DNA of 50,952 nt, from contig JAILJR010000034.1 of the NCBI GenBank assembly GCA_024694565.1, positions 1 to 50,952 on the forward strand. Direction: 5' to 3'. Shown here piece by piece: positions 33,480 to 43,200 of this stretch (within the stretch, counting starts at the first letter, position 1; each line of letters opens with the position of its first letter). The translations under genes and the position numbers were made by a program. Source of the DNA: Butyrivibrio sp. Its GTDB lineage: Bacteria; Bacillota; Clostridia; Lachnospirales; Lachnospiraceae. Below the pieces are notes generated by a model, which saw nothing but the letters and a program-made list of their open reading frames with translations, was not told the DNA's origin and did no database searches.

Positions 33480-34364
33480 ATGCCGGCAGGTCTTGATAAC
33501 TTTGGATCAAGTTTAAAGGGTATGTTTACGGATGGAGCCGGTGAGAAGGCGGTTCTGTATATATATCTTACTGATGCATTTTCTATTAAGAGCAAAGATG
33601 ATTTTAACAAGGAAGTCGGAGAACTCAACACCCTGGCAACCAGTCTCATGAAGGAGACAAAGAGCAGGATAAGTCCCGGCAATTTGTGGAAGGACGCGAA
33701 GAATACTTTCATACCGGGCAGCAGCGGTCCGGACAAGGTCGGAGAGCTTACCTCTGACAAGAAGTTTATCAAGTTCACGGTTCAGTACAATCCTCAGACT
33801 GTCAGACTATCATCGGTAAGTGGTAAGGTTCAGGCGAAGAAAGCAGACGGTGGAATAGAAAAGCTGGATGTTTACAACTTCGCCGGCAAGAGTAAGCTTT
33901 CTTTTGATCTAATATTTGACGATTGCGACAACATGAATGCGTTTATGATAAATGATGTTGTCAATACAAATGTATCGGGGCTTGTCAATAAGGGATTGGA
34001 TGCCTATTCACATGGAGGTCTCACACACAGCGTGAGAAAGCGAATGGATGCAATAATGTCGCTCCTCTCATCAAGGGCAACCCAGCAGGTTATCTTTGCC
34101 TGGGGCAAGATGATCTTCAGAGGATCGATTACAGACGTTGAAAACAGATTTATCATGTTTAACCCTGCAGGAAACCCGATAAGGGGAGAGATGCACATTG
34201 AGCTTACTCAGGATAAGGCTACTGCGGATCTTAATTATGATGAGACCTATTGGGATAAGGCATTTAAGGACTGTTTTAAGCCGGCCACCAAGGATTCTCT
34301 TACAGGTCTTAAGGGCAATTCCTATCTGGACAGACTCAGCAACAATCCTTTCTTAAATATCTGA
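33480..34364 (+). CDS. CIS tube adaptor protein (Afp7-like), paralogue 1
   Basis: 294 residues. FIKFTVQYNPQTVRLSSVSG near residue 98, KLSFDLIFDDCDNMNAFM near 137, and FAWGKMIFRGSITDVENRFI with MFNPAGNPIRGEMHIEL near 206-240 match the N-terminal domain of CIS tube/LysM-type adaptor proteins. These sit between the inner tube and the spike hub (Afp7/Pvc7, T4 gp53/gp54-like position). No LysM domain is present. The next gene is a diverged paralogue, so this system uses two adaptors. AGGAGAGGAGG lies upstream. Confidence 0.85.
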   Translation: MPAGLDNFGSSLKGMFTDGAGEKAVLYIYLTDAFSIKSKDDFNKEVGELNTLATSLMKETKSRISPGNLWKDAKNTFIPGSSGPDKVGELTSDKKFIKFTVQYNPQTVRLSSVSGKVQAKKADGGIEKLDVYNFAGKSKLSFDLIFDDCDNMNAFMINDVVNTNVSGLVNKGLDAYSHGGLTHSVRKRMDAIMSLLSSRATQQVIFAWGKMIFRGSITDVENRFIMFNPAGNPIRGEMHIELTQDKATADLNYDETYWDKAFKDCFKPATKDSLTGLKGNSYLDRLSNNPFLNI

Positions 34365-34459
34365 TGGAAACAGTGATAACCTGCTACAAAAACTATAGAG
34401 CATCCTAATGGATCTGTAATGAAAGGTCCCTCTTAGGACTATTATAGAAGAGGTATTTT

Positions 34460-35383
34460 ATGGGCGCTTGGGATACATTTAAGGACAGTGCAAAATCTCT
34501 TATTGGAGGAAATAAAAAAGCCATATTGGAAGTTGCAGATTTTTCGGAGCGTAAGATACAGGAAGAGAATGCACAAAAGCCATCAGCGGGTAAGCCCGGA
34601 ATCTCATCCGTAGGCGGTTTTTCAACTGAGGCAATGAATAAGTATGGTAAAGCTCTTGATAATATAAAATCTTCTGTTGACGATTTGGTCGGTGGTGGAA
34701 AAGACGGCTTTGATTATTACCAAAAGATAAAGAAATACAGGTTTGAGGTTCAGTTTAACCCGGAAGAAATCTCGATAACCGGTTACGGCGGCGAGGAGCT
34801 TCCTATAAACACCTACCGAACCAAGGATAAGAATGGTAAGGAAGAGGTTAGGGATGATAAAGAGAAAAATCCTAATCAGATTGGAGATGTTCCTCTTCAG
34901 GGTTCTCACATGGCATCAGCTTCAACCCGAATAGATATGCGTTTCAAGCTTATCTTTGATCAGGTCAACATACAGGATGCTTTTTTTGCAGATAAGTTTA
35001 CGCTCTCCCAGACCAATATAGTTAAGGGTGTAGGCAGCGCAATTAAGAAGGGCGTCGGAAAGGTTACAGACAAAGCAAAGCAGGGGCACTGGACCGTTCA
35101 GACAGAGGTTGAGGCACTGACAGCGATAGTAAGGGATCAGAACAAGCGTCTCGCCAGATTTGCCTGGGGGGATATGGCATATGAGGGAGTTATTAACCAT
35201 GTAAGTGCAGAGTATGTCATGTTCAATGTAAACGGTGAGCCAATAAGAGCGTTTGTGAATATTTCCATGATTCTGTTTGATGCAGAAGTCAGTGGTGCAA
35301 ATACAAATATCTGGAAGAATGAGTACATGAAGGATTTTGGCTCACTTGGTGATCCTACAAAAAATCTTCAGGTCAGTATGTAA
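34460..35383 (+). CDS. CIS tube adaptor protein (Afp7-like), paralogue 2
   Basis: 307 residues with the same signature as the preceding gene: YRFEVQFNPEEISITGYGGE near 94, RIDMRFKLIFDQVNIQDAFF near 157, and FAWGDMAYEGVINHVSAEYV followed by MFNVNGEPIRAFVNISM near 234-270. The N-terminal ~90 residues are Lys/Ser/Gly-rich and poorly ordered. No LysM domain is seen. It and its paralogue probably make successive rings linking the sixfold tube to the threefold hub (inference from the family's role). The 95 bp upstream gap contains a weak TCCTAA/TTAGGA pairing and GAAGAGGT before the ATG. Confidence 0.85.
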   Translation: MGAWDTFKDSAKSLIGGNKKAILEVADFSERKIQEENAQKPSAGKPGISSVGGFSTEAMNKYGKALDNIKSSVDDLVGGGKDGFDYYQKIKKYRFEVQFNPEEISITGYGGEELPINTYRTKDKNGKEEVRDDKEKNPNQIGDVPLQGSHMASASTRIDMRFKLIFDQVNIQDAFFADKFTLSQTNIVKGVGSAIKKGVGKVTDKAKQGHWTVQTEVEALTAIVRDQNKRLARFAWGDMAYEGVINHVSAEYVMFNVNGEPIRAFVNISMILFDAEVSGANTNIWKNEYMKDFGSLGDPTKNLQVSM

Positions 35384-35410
35384 GTATATTACGGGGGAAA
35401 TCTTTTTTAT

Positions 35411-36592
35411 ATGGCAGCTATAAATGTTAGTGATCTCAGTAAAAAATATGAGGGATTTCTCGAGCCTCTTGTGAGAGTCTATCTCGGTGACAAAAATCCG
35501 GAGGAGATCAAGAAGAACCCGGTGAAGGTGGTGGATATTACTGTAGAGCTCACAAGTGACCTTAAGGCCAGCATGGCCACATTCTCACTTATTAATGTTT
35601 ACAGCTTTGATATCGGTGCCTTCAGAACCAGTGATCTTAAAAAATACATAGCAATAGGAACTGATGTCAAGCTCCTTCTGGGACATGCTACCAGCATAAC
35701 GACAGTGTTTGTGGGATACATTGCAGGAGTGGATTTCATCTATGATGCGACAGCGCCCGGAGAGTCCAGGATAAGGATCACAGCCATGGATATAAAGGGA
35801 GTAATGATGGCCAACAACCAGTCGAAAAGACTCAAGGCCAACTATTACTCAGACGCAGTTAAGGAAATCCTTGATGGACAGACCTATCAGAACCTCAAGA
35901 ACAACGACATAATAAAGGATTTGACAATATCAGACACACCTGACAAGCCAGCCGGTGGAGCTGCTGTTGGCGGAGTCGGAGGAGGTGCCGCCGGCGGTGG
36001 TGAGGTTGATAACAGGATAGAGATGGTTGCAGAGTCCGACTTTGAATTTGTTTGTAAGGTTGCAAGGAAATTCAACTACGAATTCTTTTCCATAGGCGGC
36101 AACGTAGTCTTCAGGGCTGCGAAGATGAATACTGAGGTTTTGGCGGAAATAAGTCCTTGTCCTGAGATAATTTACTATGATATTGGTTATGATATCACCG
36201 GCATAGTAGGTGAGGTCAAGGTAAGGACTATGGACGTCGGCAAGGCCAACAAGATAGAGGTCAAGAAAAAGAATTCAGCGAAAGTTTCAATAGGCTCCAA
36301 GGCCAAGCCTCTTATCACCAATCAGAGCTATGTCTATGTCGACTCTGCGATAGAGAGTCAGACTGATGCTGACAACAGGGCGAAGTACATCCTGGAAAAC
36401 ATGTCCTACAGATTCGGAAATCTTCGCATGATCTTAAAGGGCATGCCTGAGTTCGTACCGGGAAGATTTATTCAGCTTAAAGGCTTTGGTGACGCAGCTT
36501 CAAATAAGTTTTACATAACGGATGTCACTCACGAGTTTCTGGCCGGAAGCGGCTTTACTACAACAATTGAGGGTAAGGCATCAACAATGTAG
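35411..36592 (+). CDS. Baseplate hub protein (gp27/VgrG N-terminal-like)
   Basis: 393 residues, of the late control D/VgrG N-terminal hub fold. Visible features are PLVRVYLGDKNPEEI at the N-terminus, the strand block VVDITVELTSDLKASMATFS, ITTVFVGYIAGVDFIYD, and later ESDFEFVCKVARKFNYEFFS. The C-terminal region ends in FYITDVTHEFLAGSGFTTTI. A Gly/Ala-rich loop lies at about 178-196. The hub forms a trimer above the spike. In Afp8 and VgrG this domain is fused to the spike; here the spike is the next gene. Confidence 0.9.
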   Translation: MAAINVSDLSKKYEGFLEPLVRVYLGDKNPEEIKKNPVKVVDITVELTSDLKASMATFSLINVYSFDIGAFRTSDLKKYIAIGTDVKLLLGHATSITTVFVGYIAGVDFIYDATAPGESRIRITAMDIKGVMMANNQSKRLKANYYSDAVKEILDGQTYQNLKNNDIIKDLTISDTPDKPAGGAAVGGVGGGAAGGGEVDNRIEMVAESDFEFVCKVARKFNYEFFSIGGNVVFRAAKMNTEVLAEISPCPEIIYYDIGYDITGIVGEVKVRTMDVGKANKIEVKKKNSAKVSIGSKAKPLITNQSYVYVDSAIESQTDADNRAKYILENMSYRFGNLRMILKGMPEFVPGRFIQLKGFGDAASNKFYITDVTHEFLAGSGFTTTIEGKASTM

Positions 36593-36614
36593 ATAATTAT
36601 CATCGGAGGAAGTA

Positions 36615-37427
36615 ATGCCATTTTTTGACGTAGTTGATGATGTCGCAAGGCATCAGTATTTAAAAAATGATATGGGAGACACCCGTATAAGCGGAGTAAT
36701 GGTCTGCCAGGTGATGAAGAATTACGATGAGAAAAAGAAGGGGTTTATTCAGGTCGATATCAACACCAGAGACTACGCAGACACCAAGCTTGTATGGGCG
36801 AGGATGGCCTTCCCTTACTGTGGCAACAAGTGGGGAGACTATTTTCTTCCGGAGGTCGGAGATCAGGTCATAGTGGCCTTCGAACAGGGCAACATCGAGA
36901 GGGCATTTGTCATAGGCTCAGTTCCCAAAGCCAATTCAGGTTTTTTGTCCAAGGCCTGCGATGAGAAAAACAAGATAAAGAGAATAACAACCAGGAACGG
37001 TAATAACATAGATATAATTGACAACCCTGAGGGTGAGGGGGACAACGACAAGATAACCATCACCACCTCCAAGAGCCTTCATAAGGTTGAGCTTGACAAT
37101 GAGAAGAAGAAGATCCTCATTTCCGACAAGGAAGGCAATAACAAGATTGAGATGAAGACCGAAAACGGTCAGATGGAGATCCTGGCAAAGCAGAAGCTCA
37201 CCATCAAGGTAGGTGACAATGTCAAGGTGTTCATGAACGGCTCCAACGGAACCGTTACCATAGAGGCAGAGAAGATTAAGTTCGAAGCCAGCAATACTGC
37301 TGAGCTTAAGTCAAACAACCGCGTGACCGTAGAGGGCGGAAACGTGACTGTATCCGGCAATTCAATGCTCAAATTAAAGTCCAGCGGCCCGGTATCAGTA
37401 GAGGGGACACCTATAAAGCTTGGATGA
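36615..37427 (+). CDS. Baseplate spike protein (gp5/gpV-like OB fold plus beta-helix)
   Basis: 270 residues. The N-terminal OB-fold domain (about 20-110) has GVMVCQVMKNYDEKKKGFIQ, ARMAFPYCGNKWGDYFLPEV and GDQVIVAFEQGNIERAFVIG, which is typical of gpV/VgrG gp5 OB domains. From about 125 the sequence is a repetitive beta-strand pattern (KITITTSKS, KVELDNEKKKILISD, KIEMKTENGQMEILA, TVTIEAEKIKFEA, RVTVEGGNVTVSG), predicting a trimeric beta-helix needle. It would be capped by the DUF4280 PAAR-like protein. CGGAGGA precedes the ATG. Confidence 0.93.
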   Translation: MPFFDVVDDVARHQYLKNDMGDTRISGVMVCQVMKNYDEKKKGFIQVDINTRDYADTKLVWARMAFPYCGNKWGDYFLPEVGDQVIVAFEQGNIERAFVIGSVPKANSGFLSKACDEKNKIKRITTRNGNNIDIIDNPEGEGDNDKITITTSKSLHKVELDNEKKKILISDKEGNNKIEMKTENGQMEILAKQKLTIKVGDNVKVFMNGSNGTVTIEAEKIKFEASNTAELKSNNRVTVEGGNVTVSGNSMLKLKSSGPVSVEGTPIKLG

Positions 37428-37447
37428 TTTTATAAGGGGGAAGTTTT

Positions 37448-37891
37448 ATGGAACAGGCATTTTTAGGAACGGGTGTTGCGTTTCCGCCGCAGGTTGACCC
37501 TGCAACCGGTCGGTTTAAAATGAGCAGTGGTGCACAGAGTGTCAAGGAATCAATCTATCTGATACTTATGACCCAGGTAACTGAGCGTCTTACAAGACCG
37601 GGCTTTGGTAGTGACACCGCATCATATATATTCATGGATGCTTCGCTTACAGAGCTGACTCTCATGAGAAGAGACCTGACAGAGACCATATTGGAACAGG
37701 AACCCAGGATCAGGGATGTGGATATCAGTACCGAGATGCAGGAGCAGCAGGGATACATACTGGTCAACATCGATTACATCCTGAGGGAGAACAATATAAG
37801 CGGCAATCTGGTATTCCCATTCTATCTGAACGTGGAGCCTGAGCCCATAAATGAGCCGGAATACTATGATGCTGATGTGATTGATTCATGA
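37448..37891 (+). CDS. Baseplate protein gp25/gpW-like
   Basis: 147 residues, with the GPW/gp25 lysozyme-like fold signature: VKESIYLILMTQVTERLTRP, GFGSDTASYIFMD, the helix TLMRRDLTETILEQEPRIRD and the closing strands VDISTEMQEQQGYILVNIDY. In contractile tails this protein sits in the inner baseplate and starts sheath assembly (T4 gp25, Afp9, TssE). The order spike-gp25-J-J-I is the standard contractile baseplate order. AGGGGGAAG precedes the ATG. Confidence 0.93.
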   Translation: MEQAFLGTGVAFPPQVDPATGRFKMSSGAQSVKESIYLILMTQVTERLTRPGFGSDTASYIFMDASLTELTLMRRDLTETILEQEPRIRDVDISTEMQEQQGYILVNIDYILRENNISGNLVFPFYLNVEPEPINEPEYYDADVIDS

Positions 37892-37945
37892 TCGCAGGTC
37901 CTATTTGTAGTGAGAAGTATAAATTGATCTGTAGAGGCGGATATT

Positions 37946-40900
37946 ATGACCAATGCATTTAAACCTCAGAGTGCTGAGGATATTGAAAACAGAATTGAGG
38001 AGCTGCGCAAAACCTACACCCCGGAGTGGATTTTTGACAGATTCAATCCGGATGCCGGCTCAGTTATAGCCCAGATATTTGCGCGTCAGACTGAGGAGAA
38101 CAACCGGCTGATGAGCCAGATGCCTGAGCGCTATCACATGGAATTTGTCAACATGCTGGATTCCACACTTCGTCCTGCGCAGCCCGCAGCCAGCATCGTT
38201 GTCTTTAACATGGAGGGCGGTGCCTACATGGGTACCCAGGTTCCAAAGGGGACAAGGCTCTCAGCAGAGTCTGACCTTACAGATTCCGGCTATATCGTAT
38301 ATGAGACTGAGAGGAACGTCTTCGTCACGGATTCCCGCATCAGGAATGTATTTCTTACAGATGCCGAGGACGGAACACTTTCACCTGTTTTTGGGGACAT
38401 AGATGTACCTGAGATCGTGACAGGTGAGATGCCTGCAGCGTCCGATGATGAAGAGCCTGAAGGGTCAGTATTTATTCCCGAGGAGGAGCCGGATGATTCA
38501 AGGCCGGCAGTTGTTCCGCCCTTCACACTCTTTGGTGAGAAGACCAACCTTGGAAAGAGCATACTTGTTATGTATGAGCAGAGACTCTTTGACGGTGTCA
38601 ATGAGCCGATCTACATAAGGTTTGAGAATGCCAATGACACCGTTGAAGCGATTGCAGGCGGCAGGCTCAGCTTCAGATATCTGACAAAGAAGGGCTTTGC
38701 AGATTTCGAGAAGGTAACTCTTGCAGAGGACAAAAAGACCTTTATCCTCATAAAGAGCAAGGAATCAGCCAAGGTTACCATAGCCGAAAGAAAGTACGCA
38801 GTAGTTACTCTTGAAGCCAACTATGTTATGACCAACTCCTTTGATGTGAGCGCTCTGTCCCTGTCAGCAGGCGGCAATTCCAAGGTCCCTGAATATGCAG
38901 GCGACGGTTCGGTGGAGTATGATGTCAGGAAGTTTGATCCTTTTTCGGATACGCTTGCCGTTTACAATGAGTGCTATATAGGCCATAATTCATGCTTTTC
39001 CAAGGCCGGAGCAAAGATAACACTGGATTTCAAGGTGAACTACCATGAGAACCAGCTTCGTATAACTCCCGAGCAGGAGGAGGCAGAGCTTGCCATCATC
39101 AAGAGAAAGCCCAAAAAGACGCCTCTTGATTTCCCGGCAACAGCTACAGTCAATGAGATCTCCATTGAGTACTACAATGGCATCGGCTGGAAGAAGATAA
39201 TATGCGACACCGAGTACGGAGCTCTTTTCGAGAACGCAGAGCTTGGAGATTACAGACTCTCCTTTACCTGCCCTTATGACTGGCTGGAGTCGGAGAGTGG
39301 CCCTTACAGCGGAAGATGTCTGCGATTCAGGATAATCAAGTCAGACAACTGCTACATGAGGCCGGCTGTTCACACCTATCCCACGATAGAGAATATGAGG
39401 ATATCCTATTCCTATGAGGGCAAGTTCTCCTTCCCCGACAGACTCGAGAGAATCTGCGGAACCAAGAAGGAAGATATCACTTCAGCCATGTATCTTGACA
39501 AGCCCTTCAATATCCTTTCCGGCAATGATTACCACGAGGATGCGCTTTATATCGGTCTTGACAAGAAGCTCACTGAGGGACCTGTCAGCATATATTTCCA
39601 GCTTTCGGACAGCAACAACCAGAGCGGAGTAAAGTGCAAGCTTGAGTACAGCTCGCCCCAGGGATTCTCTGAGACGAGGTTTACAGACCTCACAGAGGAC
39701 TTTACAAGGAGCGGAATGCTGATGTTCATGCCTCCCCAGGATCTGATAGAAACCACCATCGAGGGACGAAGGCTGTACTGGCTGAGGCTGACAAGAAGCA
39801 GATTTGCAAAGAGTGAACTGAGCGACGCCTTCCTTCCGCACATTGCTCTGATGTGCCTGAATGCAGTAAGTGTTACAAATGTGCAGACTTCGGATGAGGG
39901 CGACTACTACATAGAGGATGCAATCCCCAACACCAGTGTTTCACTTGGCGTTGATAACATACTGGACGCAGAGATATGGGTAAATGAGAGGGGCTATACA
40001 AGAAAAGAGGAAATGAAAGAGCTTATGCTCCTTCATCCCGAGAGAGTAAGAGCAGAGTATGACTTCCTCGGAAGGATATCAGCCTTCTATGTTCTCTGGC
40101 AGGAGGTGGATTCCTTTGATGTTGTTCCTCACAGAAGGTGCTATAGACTGGACCGTATGACCGGAAGGATTCTCTTTTCTGACGGATCGAAATGCGATAT
40201 GCCAAGAGTCACAGACGATATCGCCTTCAAGGCAAGGATCCGCTCGACAGACGGAGAAAAAGGCAATCTTTCAGAGGGTGAGATATCGAATTTCATCGGC
40301 TCAACACCCTATATCGAGAGTGTCTTTAATCCGATAAGGGCTCACGGCGGAAGCAATCTTGAGACCATCGACCACGCGCTCATGAGATGCGCAGGAATAA
40401 TGCACTCAAGATGGAAGCTTGTCTCGGAGATGGACTATGTAAGACATGTAATGGAGTTCTCAGACAGTATTGACAGGACCAGGATCATAAGCGGTCTCAC
40501 AATAGAGGGCAACGAGGTTGCATCAGACATATCGATAGTGCTTCTTATGAAGGACTATGCAGACGGAGCCTTCTCCTTCCACAGGATAGCAGCAGCGCTT
40601 CAGAGGGATATTTTAAAGCACTGTGAAGTGACGGTAACCCAGGACAATCTTCACATAGTAGAGCCTATATTCGTAGAGATATCCATATGTGTCTGGGCAA
40701 TGGTAATGGATATGGACGATTCCTTCGAGGTACAGAATGAGGTCAAAACAGTCCTGTCAGATTATCTCAATCCCGTAAGGAGCAAGAACGATGACGGATG
40801 GGAGATAGGAACTCTTCCAAAGGAATCACAGATCCTCATGAGACTGGGAATACTTAGAAGCAAGGCCGTGATACAGAGGATCACCATGATAGGCAAATAC

Positions 40901-41005
40901 ATCGATGTGTATGGTGAGCATGAGCTAGATACCACGGACATCAAAATATCGCCGTTTATGGTTCCAAAGAATGGCAAACATACTGTTATAATCACAAACA
41001 AGTAA
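37946..41005 (+). CDS. Large baseplate wedge protein (baseplate J/Afp11-like)
   Basis: 1019 residues. The N-terminus TPEWIFDRFNPDAGSVIAQI, MPERYHMEFVNMLDSTLRPA, FNMEGGAYMGTQVPKGTRLS and the late region EMDYVRHVMEFSDSIDRTRI with VQNEVKTVLSDYLNPVRS match baseplate J/gp6-like wedge proteins of the Afp11 size class. A long insertion between about 150 and 700 is beta-rich, with an acidic Glu/Asp/Pro loop near 167-187. Two such wedge proteins heterodimerise around the hub, and the second follows directly. Confidence 0.92.
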   Translation: MTNAFKPQSAEDIENRIEELRKTYTPEWIFDRFNPDAGSVIAQIFARQTEENNRLMSQMPERYHMEFVNMLDSTLRPAQPAASIVVFNMEGGAYMGTQVPKGTRLSAESDLTDSGYIVYETERNVFVTDSRIRNVFLTDAEDGTLSPVFGDIDVPEIVTGEMPAASDDEEPEGSVFIPEEEPDDSRPAVVPPFTLFGEKTNLGKSILVMYEQRLFDGVNEPIYIRFENANDTVEAIAGGRLSFRYLTKKGFADFEKVTLAEDKKTFILIKSKESAKVTIAERKYAVVTLEANYVMTNSFDVSALSLSAGGNSKVPEYAGDGSVEYDVRKFDPFSDTLAVYNECYIGHNSCFSKAGAKITLDFKVNYHENQLRITPEQEEAELAIIKRKPKKTPLDFPATATVNEISIEYYNGIGWKKIICDTEYGALFENAELGDYRLSFTCPYDWLESESGPYSGRCLRFRIIKSDNCYMRPAVHTYPTIENMRISYSYEGKFSFPDRLERICGTKKEDITSAMYLDKPFNILSGNDYHEDALYIGLDKKLTEGPVSIYFQLSDSNNQSGVKCKLEYSSPQGFSETRFTDLTEDFTRSGMLMFMPPQDLIETTIEGRRLYWLRLTRSRFAKSELSDAFLPHIALMCLNAVSVTNVQTSDEGDYYIEDAIPNTSVSLGVDNILDAEIWVNERGYTRKEEMKELMLLHPERVRAEYDFLGRISAFYVLWQEVDSFDVVPHRRCYRLDRMTGRILFSDGSKCDMPRVTDDIAFKARIRSTDGEKGNLSEGEISNFIGSTPYIESVFNPIRAHGGSNLETIDHALMRCAGIMHSRWKLVSEMDYVRHVMEFSDSIDRTRIISGLTIEGNEVASDISIVLLMKDYADGAFSFHRIAAALQRDILKHCEVTVTQDNLHIVEPIFVEISICVWAMVMDMDDSFEVQNEVKTVLSDYLNPVRSKNDDGWEIGTLPKESQILMRLGILRSKAVIQRITMIGKYIDVYGEHELDTTDIKISPFMVPKNGKHTVIITNK

Positions 41006-41046
41006 GCCTGTAATTAAAAGTATTAATAACTTAAGGGACATACAAG

Positions 41047-43131
41047 ATGTTAAGTGTAGAGGAATTAAAAGCAAGAACCTATCAAGAGAGAATGGAAGAC
41101 GTCTACAGGGAGCTGCCCATCCGTTCCACGGAGTGGACGAACTACAACGCTTCTGACCCCGGTATTACGATACTGGAGAACCTGACAGCATTTTCTGCCC
41201 TTCAGGGAGCTGAGATAGTCAACCTGAGCTACCGCGCGAGGATGGCACTTCTTAAGATGGCGGGCTTTGCGCCCTACAGAGGAAAGAGCGCCAAGCTTCT
41301 TCTGTCAGCGGATCACCTCAAAAAGCCGGTGACACTCAAGGCCGGCGAGCGATTCCATATCGGCGATCTGTGCTTTGAGACCAACAGGGAGATCATCACC
41401 GGAGCCTGCAAGATCATCGGTGTCTTTGGATATGATGGGGAGAGCTTCCGGGATTACAGCTTCTGCCTTGACAAGGAGATAAGTGTTCCGGGCAAATTCT
41501 TCGGTGAGAAGCCCAAAAAGGACGCCTCAGTCTACTTTATCATAGACAACGACCCGACTCCTTTAAAGGAGATAATCCTCTACGCCAAGGTCGTGGAGAA
41601 CCCCAGGAGAAATAAGACTGAGGACAGGACGGAGCATATCTTTGCAGATATCGTCTGGGAAGTGTATACTGAATCAGGGTTTGAGGAGATAAATGCCAGG
41701 GATTTCACCGCAGCCTTTGTAGAGAGCGGAGAAATAAAGCTCTCCCTCGGCGACAGGAAGCTGGCGGTATATGACGGAGCACCTGACAAGGGGTACTGCA
41801 TCAGGGCTACACTGACAAGGGCAGGCTACGACATAGTTCCCAAGGTTACCAATATTTACGGCTTTCTGTTTGAAGTCTGGCAGAAGGATACCAAGTCCTT
41901 CAGCCAGGTATTCGGAAGAAACGACAAGATAACCGTCAATTCACCCATAGGTAATGACGTATACTACCTGGTTTTCGGCAAGGAAAAGAAGGGCTCATCC
42001 TACAGAAGATATGAGATGGTGACCCAGGGAGGCCAGAAGGGAAGATTTGTCATCCAGAAGAGCTTCTATGAGGGCGTTAACCTTGAGTTCTCACAGCAGG
42101 AATTCGGCTATGCACCCATTAAGTGCAAGGACTGCGTGAGGGTCATCCTCTACAATCAGGAGATCATGCAGAGGTACAATGTGGGCAAGGTTGTTGGCTA
42201 TGATGACCAGGAGATTGAGCTTCCCTGCAGGAACATCGTGCATGAGACCTTCTTCCTCATTGCCAGGAGGAAGGACAAGGACGGATATCTCTACGACTTT
42301 GTAAGACCGGAGAAAAAGAACGAGGGTGCTCTTTACTATCACCTGCTTGAGGGCGACGGAAAGATAATAATCGAGGACCCGGGCGATTTCATAGATGCAG
42401 ATCTTTTCATGGGCAGCGTAGCTGTCAACAGCGGAGACAGGGGCAACATCAATCCCGGAAGCAATATTGATATAGACAATGAAAGTATTCCTGATGGTTT
42501 CTATAATCCCGGCTATGGCACCGGCGGATGCTTCAGGGAGAATCTCGACAAGGTAAAAGAGCGGTTCCTGAGGGACATGAGAACTCCCTACAGGGCAGTT
42601 ACCGCCAGTGACTACGAGTATCTTGTACAGACAACTCCAGGGCTTTGTATAAGAAAAGCCAAAGCGGTGATGGATTCATCAAACAATATGGTGAGGGTAG
42701 TAGTGCTTCCGGATTCCGATGAGAACTTCCCAAAGCTCTCGGGTATCTACTCAAAAAGGATTGAAGACAGGCTCAGGGAGAGGCGTCTTCTCACCACACA
42801 GTTCGTCATTGTGAGGCCAAACTTCGTTGCAATCGGCGTAAAGTGTACAGTCTATGTAAAGAGGCATTTCACAGACTGTCGCAGTCAGATTGAGGAGAGG
42901 ATAAAGAGCCAGGTGGATTACATCCATTCAGACAAAAATTTCGGTGACAGACTGATGTTTGAGGATGTCTTCCATTCGATAGAGGATCTGGAATGTGTGG
43001 AGTATGTATATGATCTCTCACTCCACTCAGAGAACGGCAAGCTCGCACAGGTCAAGGAATATGACATATTCCCGAGATTTGACTGTCTGTGCTATCCGGG
43101 AGAGATACAGCTTGAGCTGGTTACATCATAA
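41047..43131 (+). CDS. Second baseplate wedge protein (baseplate J/Afp12-like)
   Basis: 694 residues. Typical elements are EWTNYNASDPGITILENLTA near residue 30, LSYRARMALLKMAGFAPYRG, and the C-terminal RTPYRAVTASDYEYLVQTTP. KAVMDSSNNMVRVVVLPDSD and the RIEDRLRERRLLTTQFVIVR block, found in all baseplate J proteins, are also present. Its partner is the preceding 1019-residue protein. The ribosome binding site AAGGGA is moderate. Confidence 0.93.
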   Translation: MLSVEELKARTYQERMEDVYRELPIRSTEWTNYNASDPGITILENLTAFSALQGAEIVNLSYRARMALLKMAGFAPYRGKSAKLLLSADHLKKPVTLKAGERFHIGDLCFETNREIITGACKIIGVFGYDGESFRDYSFCLDKEISVPGKFFGEKPKKDASVYFIIDNDPTPLKEIILYAKVVENPRRNKTEDRTEHIFADIVWEVYTESGFEEINARDFTAAFVESGEIKLSLGDRKLAVYDGAPDKGYCIRATLTRAGYDIVPKVTNIYGFLFEVWQKDTKSFSQVFGRNDKITVNSPIGNDVYYLVFGKEKKGSSYRRYEMVTQGGQKGRFVIQKSFYEGVNLEFSQQEFGYAPIKCKDCVRVILYNQEIMQRYNVGKVVGYDDQEIELPCRNIVHETFFLIARRKDKDGYLYDFVRPEKKNEGALYYHLLEGDGKIIIEDPGDFIDADLFMGSVAVNSGDRGNINPGSNIDIDNESIPDGFYNPGYGTGGCFRENLDKVKERFLRDMRTPYRAVTASDYEYLVQTTPGLCIRKAKAVMDSSNNMVRVVVLPDSDENFPKLSGIYSKRIEDRLRERRLLTTQFVIVRPNFVAIGVKCTVYVKRHFTDCRSQIEERIKSQVDYIHSDKNFGDRLMFEDVFHSIEDLECVEYVYDLSLHSENGKLAQVKEYDIFPRFDCLCYPGEIQLELVTS

Positions 43132-43200
43132 TAATTCAGATAGTCAATTCTTTACGGATGTGGAATTTCTTTAGATTAATCGCAATTTACAGGAGTGATC

